NCBI RefSeq assembly: GCF_010093535.1
Contig: NW_022985163.1
Span: forward strand, 1,450,274-1,514,273
Origin: Lindgomyces ingoldianus
Taxonomy: Eukaryota; Ascomycota; Dothideomycetes; Pleosporales; Lindgomycetaceae
DNA: 64,000 nt
Direction of reading: 5' to 3'
Shown: piece by piece, positions 23,082 through 33,410 of the stretch
Numbering within the stretch: the stretch's first letter is position 1
Layout: the number at the start of each line of letters is the position of its first letter
The notes under the pieces: model-generated
Databases searched by the model: none
Told to the model about the DNA's origin: nothing
The model's input: the letters and a program-made list of their open reading frames with translations, nothing else
Program-made: the position numbers and the translations under genes

Positions 23082-23290
23082 TAAGGTAATCGGCCTCTAT
23101 AGGCAGCCTTTGGAAGTCACAGTAATAAATCCTAGTAGCATCAACATAGAGAAATGGTAGCAACTATAATGGCATGAACTAGTAAAGGGGTTGTAGTTGT
23201 TAAAGTTTAGCAGTTCTTCTAGGATGTAGGCAGACACACTCCTTATTATGCATAATTTAAATCAGCAATTGTATAATCCTATCTTAATCC

Positions 23291-24240
23291 TTACTGCTAG
23301 GGCGCGCTATAGCCTCGCCACTGCATCCAAGCATCTGTGTGATCCTTAAACCTATAAGCTCTAAGTGCCTTCTAAACTTCTGCTCTCTACTAGGTTAGAT
23401 AATTACTTGCTAAAGTAGACAAGTTTATCTTACTAGAAAGTTAAAGCTTAGTTCTAATCTAGCCTTAAAAATAACCTATAATTTTAAAGTTAATAATCCT
23501 AATCTCTCCTGTAGTTAGCTTATCCTCCACAATAATATTTCTAGGTCTAAGATTAGCATAATAAAAGACAGGTTTAGAGCAATCTATCCTTATTACCTTA
23601 CATCCTGCTTAAACTAAATTAAAGTTGTTGCTACCTCTAGGCGTAATAAGGAAGTATTTAGATATGTTTTAATTGTCTACACTACTAATCCTATCCCCTT
23701 TCCACTCTGCTATTTCCTTGCAGACCTCTACCACAACATTAACATAGTAGAGTCGCCACTGTGTATCCAGGGTTGGCCATGCAACGTCCAGAGTCCAACC
23801 CTAGAGCCTGCAGAGGAACAGGTAGGATTAGTTATTACTAAACACATAATGTATAACTTTAGGTGTTATAAAGCTAGGTTGTTAATTTTAAACAAACTTT
23901 AAAGTAATTAATTTAAGTGTAACACCCTTCTTAATGTACTAAACTTTATAAAAAGCATAGTCTCTAATAAACTAAACAGTAGAAGCATTACTAGCTTTAT
24001 AAACCAGCGTAATGTATAGGCTATTAGGCAATGTTGTAGGTAGAAGCGGGATTAGTGCTTCTATTAATATGTAGCTTAAATAGTTGCTGTAGTTATTCTA
24101 AGTTGCCCTATTAAATAGACAGGGTAAACAACAAAAAATAAAGCTGCTAATAAGCTAGGTATCTAAGTTAATTTATCTAAAAGACTTATTAATATAATCT
24201 TTGCCCTATTTCTGCACAACAGTAGTAGAAGGATACTAGC
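23291..24240 (-). pseudogene. APH/choline-kinase-like phosphotransferase relic, copy A
   Basis: Aminoglycoside-phosphotransferase-type fold kinase (APH family, greatly expanded in fungi). One minus frame runs ~310 codons without indels to TAA 23291-23293, broken only by TAG/TAA. N-lobe: ASNASTV, DYAFYKV, PSFITPKVIHYVF. Middle: WTLDVAWPTLDTQWRLYYVN and VCKEIAEWKGDRI. The catalytic loop at 23537-23563 reads YYANLRPRNIIV where the family has H-x-D-L-x-x-x-N, so H became Y and the catalytic D became N. The metal-binding IIDFE motif reads IINFK (23489-23491, D to N). All changes are G-to-A/C-to-T. The stretch 23750-23830 is un-mutated. It faces the zinc-ribbon ORF, as in copy B. The start codon was not found; 24240 is where similarity with copy B fades. 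Substrate unknown. Confidence 0.8.
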
Positions 24241-24730
24241 TAAGAAGTAGTGCACTATAGATGTATTATTAATGCCCTAGAGAACAAATTTTAGCAGTTA
24301 TTTAAAACTATAACCTATTATCTTACTATAATAGGACCTGTAAGGTATATTAGAGCTTTAAGAGTAATAACACACAGTAAGAGAGATGCAGGCTCTATAA
24401 TCTAAATTACTAAGTAGATTATTATGTAAGCATTTGTTCACATAATCTTTAGGTCTCTCTAGCGCTAAGGCTAGGGCCTATTTCTAGGCATGCATTAGCA
24501 TATAGCTCCTGCCTGTTTACATTATTAATTAACAACACAATTTTATTACTTATTTAAATAATAATAGTGTTAGCAACTATTTTTAGGTCCTTAATTATAA
24601 ATAGTTCCTAAATTAGTCCTCTACTCCTAGAGTAGCAGGTCTAGTTCCCTTTTTTAGGCCCCTACTTTCCTAATTCCTGTTTGCGTACCCCTGCTAACAA
24701 AAACTTCTAATGTCTAACACCAGAACTGTT
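24235..24730 (-). repeat. Dispersed repeat, inverted copy of 10249-10810
   Basis: Abuts the 5' end of APH copy A. The reverse complement matches 10249-10810; the last ~100 bases also match 33290-33410. An un-mutated island (GCCGCAGTCGTCGCTAGTGC, GTCACCGTGCCGTGAATAAC) follows at 24725-24795. Confidence 0.65.
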
Positions 24731-24795
24731 GTTCGCCGCAGTCGTCGCTAGTGCTAAGGTCAGGGTCGTGAATGTCACCGTGCCGTGAATAACCC

Positions 24796-25440
24796 AGCTG
24801 TTAGTCTGCTTAATATAGCCTAGTGTGTCTTAAAGGTAGGTGCTAAGGCGTGTAGCATGCTTGCAGATTAGGGTTGGCCAAGTTAACCCCTAAAGCTATT
24901 GCGCTGCTATAGCTCCTTAGTGCTAGTTGTTTAACTAGTGTCTTAGTAAGAGTTTACATAGCTATAATTAAAGATTAGTAAATTATTTTTACTAATAACT
25001 CTAAAAAATTTCTAGCTTAGTATTATCTACGCAGCGCAGTTAGCTTATCACATTCTTGCTGTTAGCTAGGATTAGGTAGTAAACTATACTAGTAGCCTTT
25101 AGGCTTAGTGCTAGGTAAAATAAAACTCTTTTTCTCTTATTCTAGCTATCTTTTACTTTTAATTGCTTATACTCTAATTTGTACCTTCTTTTAACTGCCC
25201 TTAACACCCCCTCTTTACAGGTCTGCCTTACTCTTTATTTTACTGTAGTTTATATTATTATTTCTATTAACTACTTTAAGCGTTTGCTGCGCTCTTGCGC
25301 TATAGCTAATAAGTTGTAATTAAAGGTAATTAAGGTAAACCTTATTAGTAAAGCACTTAATACCTTTTACATCTCTTTTAAAAAAAAATGCAGAGGCCTA
25401 GCTATTACAGGCGCTAATGCATTATACTATATTAGTAGGG
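24796..25440. other. Upstream region of the FunK1 relic, no other gene seen
   Basis: Moderately mutated DNA. It may hold the promoter and first codons of the kinase relic, but no start could be fixed. Confidence 0.35.
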
Positions 25441-25441
25441 A

Positions 25442-27739
25442 AGGTATAGCTTAATACTAAACTTACAAGATTTTCTAACATTAATAGGACTAAAAAATTC
25501 CCTTCTTAACTTAATACACACTTTGCAGGGTCTCTCTACTACACATTTACTGCCCTTAAATTAGGGTAATAGAGATCTCTTTAGTAACTTATTAGCACTA
25601 AGTTTAGCAGTCTACTCTAATAACTTTAATACTAAGCATATTCTACTGCTTCTTAGAGCAGTTCTTAACAACAAGCCTAATAAAGTTATATAAGACAATG
25701 TTTACGCTGCTGTTACTATGTTAACAGCTTTTATAATTACTAAACCTACAACTCCTCTGCTGTCTGCCCTATCCCTTACTGCCTTCTTCTAGCAGACGCT
25801 ATAGCAGCATAACACAGGCAGCTTTGCAAACTCTACTAAACACTACAAATATGTAAATAGCGTGCTAAAGAAGGAACTAGGACAGCTATACATTAGGGTC
25901 CCTAGTTTCTTTAATGCCTACTTTAAAAGCGTCCTAGATCTAGAGTTAGTAGCGCAGGCTGTGTTTAATAAGTGCAAAGAAAGGGATAATCTGCTCTACA
26001 AAAAGGAGAGTAGCTAGCAGGGCTAGCCTAAAGGCGTAAAGGAATGTGACGTCTTAAGCTAGTTTATGCCTCTTACTAACTAGCTCTTAGACTTTATAGA
26101 AGAGAATTAGCCTACCTCTAGGCTTTAACAGCAGCTGCTAGCACAACCCTACTAGCCTGTACAAAGCTCTACTGCTAACTACAAGTTAGATGTTAGCTTT
26201 ATAGACAACCTAAGTGCTAGCGTTAACTCTAAGTGCTATTAGTTGCAGATTCTTATACTAGGAGAACTTAAAAGCAATCTATTAGCAGACAAAGCGTCTA
26301 AAGCGTAGCTTAACCTAGGGCAATATGCAAGGGAGGTGTTCGCAGCCTAGGACAACTGCTGCTTTGTGCTTAGCTTTACCTTATGCAAGTTGCTTATGCA
26401 GCTGTGGGAATTTAACTAACTAGGCAGCATTATGTCTAAATAATTTAACATTAATAAAGATAGACTGCAGTTTATATCTACTATGCTTAAATTTCTATAG
26501 CTAAACAAGGAGCAGCTTAGATTTAACCCCATAATTATCACAGCTAGGGGCAAGCAGTATGTTAAGATTAAATAAGACAACTACACTAAGCAACTTGTTA
26601 TTAACAAGGTTGTAAAACAGGTACCCTATGTTACTAGTTAAGCAACAACCTGCTAAAAAGCACATTATAAAGAAGATAATTTATAAACATCTCTTATAAT
26701 TAAAGACTTATAGCAGTTTCTAAAACGCGCAGAGGAGAGCAAATTGCTGCGTAAGGCAACTAAAAAGGACGTTGTTAATGTTGTAAGATACTATTAACAC
26801 AAAACAGTCTATATAGGCGGCCTAGACAATAATATCTGCAGAAACATACAACATAGCCTAGACATAACAAAAGTAACAAACTACAGGCTAAAAAGCTTAA
26901 TGCTGCCTCTAAGCATAGCTAGACATTGCGTCTCGCAGATAGGCTAGAGCAGCAGCGTTACTAGGCGCAAGTGGTCCTTAAGCTACACAGGCGCCCTATT
27001 ACTGCCTACTAAGCAAACCTGTTTAACCTCCCTAACAAAAGGCAACAGGGCTGCAACAACAAATTAAGTGCATTACTGCGTTATTATCTAAGACTATAAG
27101 AAAGCTATATACAAAGCAAGCTCCTAAACTAGCCTTCTTGCTGTGTTAAAAGGCTGCATTAAAGGATATAAGTTGTTACACACATAAGCTAGTATACTAC
27201 AACATAATATCTTACTAAACAACCTTATAATAAACAAAGAGGATAATAACCCCTTCTAGCGCGCATTCTTAATTAACTTTAACCTTGCTATTAAGGAGCA
27301 GCAGGAGAAGTCTTTAAGAGTGTAAAAGAAAACTAGCACACAAGCATTTATAGTAATTAGTGCGCTTTTAGACAATAAAGAGCTACATTTATTTATGCAT
27401 AATCTAAAGTTGTTCTTCTAGGTGTTATTCTAGATATGTATTTACTATAACAGATTATAAGAGAGGGTAGTACTACAGTTTAACAAATAGAATTTTACAG
27501 ATACAAAGAAGCTAGCTATAATAAAATTAAGCATTATATCTAATAATGCAATCTTTTATAAAACTGCCTAGGAATACTTTATAGAATATTACTAGCTATT
27601 AATCCCTTATGTTAATAGCTTACAAAGAAAGGTATTCCTTAATAGTAAAAAGTAAAGGGATTTAGATCTAAAGTTATACTTTAAGATAAAAAAGATACTT
27701 TAGACAGCATAGAATAGCCTAAAGGCATTAAAAGGATAA
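25442..27739 (+). pseudogene. FunK1-type fungal protein kinase relic
   Basis: Fungus-specific Ser/Thr-kinase-like family FunK1 (Pfam Pkinase_fungal). One plus frame runs from at least 25740 to TAA 27737-27739 with no indel, broken by TAG/TAA at Q/W positions. Order of blocks: LLLLRAVLNNKP (~25650), HNTGSFANSTKHYKYVN, KKELGQLYIRVPSFFNAYF (~25880), GELKSNLLAD, FVLSFTLCKLLMQLWEFN (~26370), DRLQFISTMLKFL, RATTCWKAH-like (~26640), YYxHKTVYIGGLDN (~26800). The catalytic loop at ~27191-27226 reads SILQHNILLNNLIIN, where the family has a D-I-S-x-N-N type loop: D became N at 27206-27208. The DFG-equivalent D-L-D reads NFN (27275-27283). C-terminus: VFLNSKK*RDLDL, YFKIKKIL. The N-terminus before 25500 is uncertain. 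Catalytically dead. Family members are common in expanded, repeat-associated copies. Confidence 0.85.
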
Positions 27740-28029
27740 TAAGATCTCCTGTTTTACAATAGCTAAAAAATTAGTAGACAAAGATAAGCACCTAGTAATT
27801 GCTATTAACTAACTTCTAAATTATACACCTTAAATACCCCTAGCATTAAGCATCTACTTCTAAACATAAACTTACTAGCTTATGTTTAAGCTGTAAGATA
27901 TAGCTAAAGGGAATAATAAGCTTAAAAAGAATGTACTTTATTATACTACATAGCCCTATTGTTCCTAAGACTCCTACCCTAGTGCATTGCCCTAAACCCC
28001 TTAGATATAACTCTATAGTAGAAAAAGCT
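27740..28029. other. RIP-mutated DNA between relics
   Basis: No feature recognised. Confidence 0.35.
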
Positions 28030-28760
28030 AATTAGTAATTATTGTTATTAAGCGCTAATAACGTTGTTCTAGTTAATTTTGTCCTTTCCCCCTAAAGCTT
28101 TTCCATCCACACTGCTACATTAGCATAGCATGCATAGAGTAAATGCTTGTTTGCTAGCAAAAAAGATAGAACCTTAGCTAATATGCATCCCTGCGTAGCA
28201 GAACGCACGTTGTAACAGAACGCTAGACTAAAGGACAACTAGCACTTATACAAGCATGTAACATTTAACTCTACTAGAACCTAAGTGTCTAGGACCTTCT
28301 GTTCTTTAAAAGAAGTAATAGGAAGATAGAGGCTACAAGCGCATTTAGCTAATATCTTTTAAAATAAGGCTTTTATGCTAGCTAATATTACAACAAACCC
28401 CTAATAGTGTATAATTTTATTAGATATTACAGCTGCACTATTAACTAAAGTAGTATTACTAGACTTACCCTTAAAAGACATAGAGTTATTTTATAATACT
28501 GTTATATTATCTTAAAAACACCTTTGCTACTAAGAGTAGTTAGTAACTCTTTTAATTACAACTTTAGTTGCAGAGGTTATTAAATGCGTATTTATGCAGC
28601 TTGTATAAATAGTATTTGTGCTAGTGTAAGGCACCTCTATTCCTATAGACTTGCACATAATAACCTTAATCCTATAAATATTACCCTTAATAGTAATAAC
28701 AACCTTAGGGGAGGCGTCCTAGTTAGATTTCTCTTTTAGTTTTAGATTAATGTATGCTAA
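28030..28760 (-). pseudogene. Unassigned ~240-residue coding relic
   Basis: One minus frame holds over ~240 codons: YINLKLKEKSN, DASPKVVITIKGNIYRIKV, YTSTNTIYTSCINTHLI, SATKVVIKRVTNYS, SFKGKSSNTTLVNSAAV, FKEQKVLDT, VLVELNVTCLYKC, NVRSATQGCILAKVLSFLL and YACYANVAVWMEKL, with stops only as TAG/TAA at likely Q/W codons. The stretch around TTLVNSAAVI vaguely recalls a retropepsin D-S/T-G-A site (D to N by RIP), which would suggest a retroelement protease, but this is weak. I do not claim a family. Confidence 0.4.
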
Positions 28761-29354
28761 GGTAAATAGTTATATATAATACTAGATTAAGTTCTATAAC
28801 TAGAAAGCTTTACCTATATAAGATGTAATAAGACTTCTACAGTTCTAAGACCTTTAACAGCAAGCAAGCTAAGAATTAGCAGAACATTATATAAAAAAGC
28901 ATTAGTATTAGAGTTAACACTTATAGATTTAACTTAGTTTTCTTTACTAAATTAGTGTAAAAGTTCCTTCTAAAGAAGATGTATCTGTTTATCTTTTAGT
29001 GCCACCTTATTAAGCTAAAAGCTTAACTTCTGTAGTTAGTTGTTAATGCACGCCTTTATTAATTTAATAACTAACCTACATATTAATGTAATGTAGCTGT
29101 GTTTTTAATAACAAGAGCACTCTTCTAAGCATTTATAAAAAGCTAAAGTTATATTATTATATGCTATAGCCTAACTATGTGTGTTAGCTAACAAGTAATT
29201 ATAATTCTAAGCTACCTTTAGACAACAAGTTTTAGTTGCATGCAGCATTTCCTACGTAATGTTATGCAATTAGATCTCTGTCTAAAGAGGCTAGGCAATT
29301 ACAGAGAATTAGTCTAAGCTAGAAGGTAATAGCCACATAGTACTGCTGCTCTAG
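28761..29354. other. RIP-mutated DNA, no gene recognised
   Basis: AT-rich and stop-dense. A single unit of the 30.1-kb minisatellite (GGCGTCCTAGTTAGATTTC) lies just inside the previous relic at ~28709. Confidence 0.4.
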
Positions 29355-29618
29355 GCGATCTGCGATAGCTATCTAATAGGAATAGGGAGCGTTAGATCGC
29401 TTTTAGCTACAGGCTGCGCTAATATTAGTTCAGGCGCTAAGGATAACATAGACAGGAAAGATACTAGAGCTAGAGTTATACAAGGCTTAGGCTCTAAAGG
29501 AGCACAGGCCTTAGGTACTATTTTAGATATTAAAGGCAACAGCTTTAGAATGCTCTTACAGGCGTACAATAGTGCTGCAGGCGTTAGAAGCGTCTTAGAA
29601 ATCTACTCTTTAGCTTAA
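29355..29618 (+). pseudogene. Unassigned coding relic, 87 open codons
   Basis: Plus frame open from just after TAG 29352-29354 to TAA 29616-29618, without an ATG start. It reads GIGSVRSLLATGCANISSG, then DNIDRKDTRARVIQGLGSKG, ILDIKGNSFRMLLQAYNSA and GVRSVLEIYSLA. Composition is balanced and the island keeps GC-richer words, so it is likely the C-terminal end of a real protein. The open minus-strand frame over the same bases (29369-29569) is judged its shadow. Family not recognised. Confidence 0.45.
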
Positions 29619-30090
29619 AGTTTTAAGCTTAATAGTAGTAATTAATAATAAGCTATTATCTAAAGTAATAGAGTTAATAATAGTAAGAGAAATACATACT
29701 ATAGCTAAATTAGAAAAGGTTGCTTTTTATGTACAGTATGTGCCCTCTAAAAATGCAATATTAGAACCACGTTATAAATAGCACTAGTAATAATATAACC
29801 CCCTTTATAAAAATATCCTTAAACAGCTTTTTAAAAGGTCCTTAAATAGGACCTTCTAATAATAGACAGCTTAGTTATATACCTTTCTAATAATAAATAG
29901 CTTAGTTGTATAGAGGTTAATCTTTAAGGCTATAATATAAAGAAACTGCATTAATAAATAGTAAGTGCTAGAAGCAGCTCTATATACTACATGTAACTTT
30001 AATATAATAAAACTAGTAAGACAGTTTTATTATTCCTTTAGTAACTATAACTTTTTTTACTAAAAATTTACTTAAACCTATACTAGGATT
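29619..30090. other. RIP-mutated DNA, no gene recognised
   Basis: Includes a short direct repeat (CTTTCTAATAATAAATAGC-like) near 29855-29905. Nothing else seen. Confidence 0.4.
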
Positions 30091-30104
30091 TTTCTACTTA
30101 GAAA

Positions 30105-30540
30105 AACGTCCTAGTTAGATATCTCTTCCTAGAAAGGCGTCCTAGCTAGATTTGTCTCTCTAGTAAGGCGTCCCCGCATTTTTCTCCTAGGAGAAACGTC
30201 CTAGTTAGATTTCTCTTCCTAGAGAGGCGTCCTAGTTAGATTAATTACCCTAAAGAGGCGTCCCTAGATTTGTCCACCTAGGAGAACTATTCTAGTTAGG
30301 TTTCTCTTCCTAGAGAGGCATCCTAGTTAGATTTGTCTTCTTAGCAAGGCGTCTCTGCATTTTTCTTTTAGAAGAAACATTCTAGTTAAATTTCTCTTTT
30401 TAGAGAAGCTTCTTAGTTAGATCTGTCTCCCTAGAGAGGCATCCTAGTTAGATTTGTCTTCCTAGTAAGGCGTCCCTGCATTTTTCTTCTAGGAGAAACG
30501 TTCTAGTTAAATTTCTCTGTCTCCCTAGAAAGGTGTTCTT
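30105..30540. repeat. Higher-order minisatellite of 31- and 28-bp units
   Basis: About 14 units. Type A (31 bp) resembles GTCCTAGTTAGATTTCTCTT plus CCTAGAGAGGC. Type B (28 bp) resembles GTCCCTGCATTTTTCTTCTA plus GGAGAAAC. They follow largely an A-A-B order, giving a higher-order period near 90 bp. A lone A unit occurs at ~28709. Units carry unmutated GGCGTCC words in an otherwise mutated region. Confidence 0.8.
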
Positions 30541-32160
30541 ATAAGTTACTTAATTAATTAATTAATTAGTTTATAGGCTGTTCTAGCTACCCTAGTGGCG
30601 GCTATGCAGCGTACAACTAATACTATAAATATAGGTGTCCCTCTGCCCTCTACTAAGAAGACTAAGCTGCTCCCCTAGAGTTACTTCCCTTTACTTATGT
30701 TAGCTAAGTTTAATCTATACCTTTAGTAGTAGTCTTAATAAATGTTTTATGTCTCTAAACTTATTAAGCCTTTCTAGCCCTTCTTGCTATATATAAAGTG
30801 TTGTTTAAGCTATTCTCCCCTACTTAGCAATTATGTAGCATAGTAAGCACTGCTATGTTCTAAAGGTTAGATAGTGTTGTTTAGGGTGTAAGTTAGTTAG
30901 GTTATGCTAGATGTTTTAAAAGCAAAAGGAGTTTTAAGTAAATATAAATATGCTGTTAAGTAACTAAAGCTAGCTATTCTTACTTTAGTAGCCTTTAATA
31001 GTAAAGCTATGCTATAACAAAAGAAGTGCTTATCTTTGTGTAGTAAGAGGTTAGAGTTAGGGACATAGCTTAATGCTACATCTAGAGGTAAAGAGGGGGA
31101 TAAGTAAAGACATTAAAAAGGTATCCCTAAGAAGAGAGAGAAAAACAATTTTAGTAAGTTATTAAAAATAGCTGCAAAAGCAACATAATTATTTCCTTAT
31201 TATAAAGATGCTTATAAGTGTGCAAAGGCTTAGAGAACTGTAAACTACATCTATCTATTTTTTTTAGAGAGAATAGTTACTATAAAGGCATAGAATTAGC
31301 ATGTTTTAGTGTTTTACTATCCTGTTGTCCTGTTGTCTTAAAGTCCTAATATATTACTATCCTACTGTCTTACTGTTTTATTATCTTACTGTCCTATTAT
31401 CTTACTTTTAATTAAAGAGCCTTTTTTTAGTCACTGCTGTACTAATTTATATTGTAGGGAATTGCATATAAGTTAAGAAGGGGAGGACTGTAGGGATTAG
31501 AACATAATCCTAAAGCGTTTACTTTATTTTATTATTAAAACTTAGTAACTTTTTATTATTATAAGGGGATTTGTAAGCTTGTACACATAATGTTTCTTAG
31601 CTTTAGAGGGAAGCAGATCTTTTAATGCCTAATAACTAGAAACAGGCTACTTATTACTAAAGAAGTTAACTACTTAGCCTAAGCAATCTACAATCTTAGA
31701 GTCTTACATAAAGACCTTAAACTATGCAACATACTGTAGAATAAGAAGACTAGTTAAATAATGTTAATTAATTTTAAGCAGGCTAAGGTTGTTAAATAAT
31801 AAACTACACTAGGTACTATCTTAGCTAACTAAAAGAGAAAAAAAGAGCCTAATGCAAGTATAGCTAAGCAGGAAGGAGATAGGTCTTCTGTATTTATGCA
31901 AGAAAGACAGCGTGCGGCTATTAAACTACATAGCGTTAGGCTTATTTCTTAGTAATTAGAGTTGTAATTTGCACTAATATTATTATAAGCTAAAAATTAG
32001 AATAAACTTATCTTTCTACAGTGTAGTTTTTATTATGTAGTAGGGGATGTTAGTTAGCTTTAATTCTAATTATTTCTATAGTAGAGGAGATAAAAAGGAT
32101 TGCATTCTCACCACCCCTAAGCAGCAAATAAATCTAATATATCACTCCCTACCTAGAGGA
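30541..32160. other. RIP-mutated DNA; possible LTR start at ~31484
   Basis: No protein recognised. At ~31470 the purine run AAGAAGGGGAGGA precedes CTGTAGGGATTAGAACATAATCC, which resembles a polypurine tract next to a TG-starting LTR. No matching second LTR or target duplication was found, so this is only a hint. 31310-31410 has a short repeat of CTATCCTGTTGTC-like units. Confidence 0.35.
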
Positions 32161-32174
32161 ATATTAGTTCCTAG

Positions 32175-32460
32175 AGGATGTCGTGCGATAGGATCTCCTG
32201 TGCGGTAAATAAATGTCCTGCAGTAGGATCTCCTGTGTGGTAAATTATTCACTGCCTAGCAGAATAGAGACTATTGTGCGGTAGGATCTCCTGTGTGGTA
32301 AATAAATTTATTACTCCTGCCTAGCAGAATCTTAATCCTGTCCTAGAGACTGTTGTGCAGTAGAATCTCCTATGTAGTAAATAAATTTATTATTTACAGC
32401 CTAGCAGAATCTTAGTACTGTTCTAGAGACTGTCTTGCAGTAAGATCTCCTATGCAGGAT
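32175..32460. repeat. Degenerate ~60-85-bp tandem repeat
   Basis: Five units centred on GTAGGATCTCCTGTGTGGTA followed by AATAAATTTATTA and CCTGCCTAGCAGAATC, then TGTCCTAGAGACTGT. Units lengthen to the right and become progressively C-to-T changed (CTCCTGTG to CTCCTATG), so the left units are the least mutated. Confidence 0.7.
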
Positions 32461-33289
32461 CTATATTTCTAATTTCTTACTTTCTTTCTAATTAAAAAGA
32501 TTATCTAGTTAGAAATCCTCTACAATAAGTTTTATTTTAGTTTAGTAGTACCTGTAAACGCTAGGCTCCCTTGCAGGTTTTCTAAGCATGTAGCTAAAAT
32601 TCCTATATAGTAAGGTCTGTTTCCTGTTTTAGTGCTCTTATTATTAAGGGAATTACTTATAGGACCTTCTGTTACTAGAGTGCACTACTCTTTCTTTAAG
32701 TGTAAAAAATAAGGGCTATTTTTCTGCACAGCTAACTTATTCCCTACTTTATAATTTTTATATGTGTTAGATTCTCTTACAGAGTCCTATTCTACACAGC
32801 AGTAACTATTCTAGCGTATAGAGAGCGTATATAGAATAGTAATAAGTCTTTATTTAACCTGTATTCTATTATTACCTTTAGAGTTGTAATCCTAGACAGG
32901 AACCTTTATTACAGTAGACCCTAGGTTAGCCTTATTGTCTAGAAAATATTTGTAATGTATATAACATTATTAGGTATGTAATTAAGCTCTGCGCTAAATA
33001 TTTACTGCTACTATTACTAAAGTTTCTACTGCTGCTACTGCTGCTTCTGCTGCCTATATTTAAGCTTTGTTAGCTTTTATTCTCTTCTTATTAAGTTCTT
33101 AGAATAGTGCTAGGGTAAAAAGACTATTTTACGCCTATGCTTAGCCTAGAATTAGCTAGAGCTGTTTAGTAGGCAGTCTACTTAGGCTAGCTAGTGTACT
33201 TTAGGATGGTGCTGGGGTGAAAGGACTATACTGTGGCTGTATAGAAGTGCTCTGCTTAAAAACAGAAACTAGAAAAGTGTGTAATAGCA
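32461..33289. other. RIP-mutated DNA, no gene recognised
   Basis: Small less-mutated patch near 33195-33245 (GGATGGTGCTGGGGTGAAAGG). No coding block recognised. Confidence 0.35.
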
Positions 33290-33410
33290 CTAGAACAGAA
33301 CCTAACATTAGCAGGAGTACAAAAACAGGAATTAAGAAAGTAGAAGCCTAAAAATAAAAACTAGACCTTCTACTCTAAAAGTTAAGGACTTATTTAGGAC
33401 TTATCTATAA
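33290..33410 (+). repeat. Third, short copy of the 10.25-kb dispersed repeat
   Basis: AGCAGGAGTACAAAAACAGG, AAGAAAGTAGAAGCCTAAAA and CTTCTACTCTA match 10260-10345 and the inverted end of 24235-24730. It lacks a ~12-base piece present in the other copies. Confidence 0.6.

Noticed and set aside
31470..31600. Possible LTR start after a polypurine-like run
   Set aside because: No second LTR, no CA end with a matching 5-bp duplication and no readable pol upstream.
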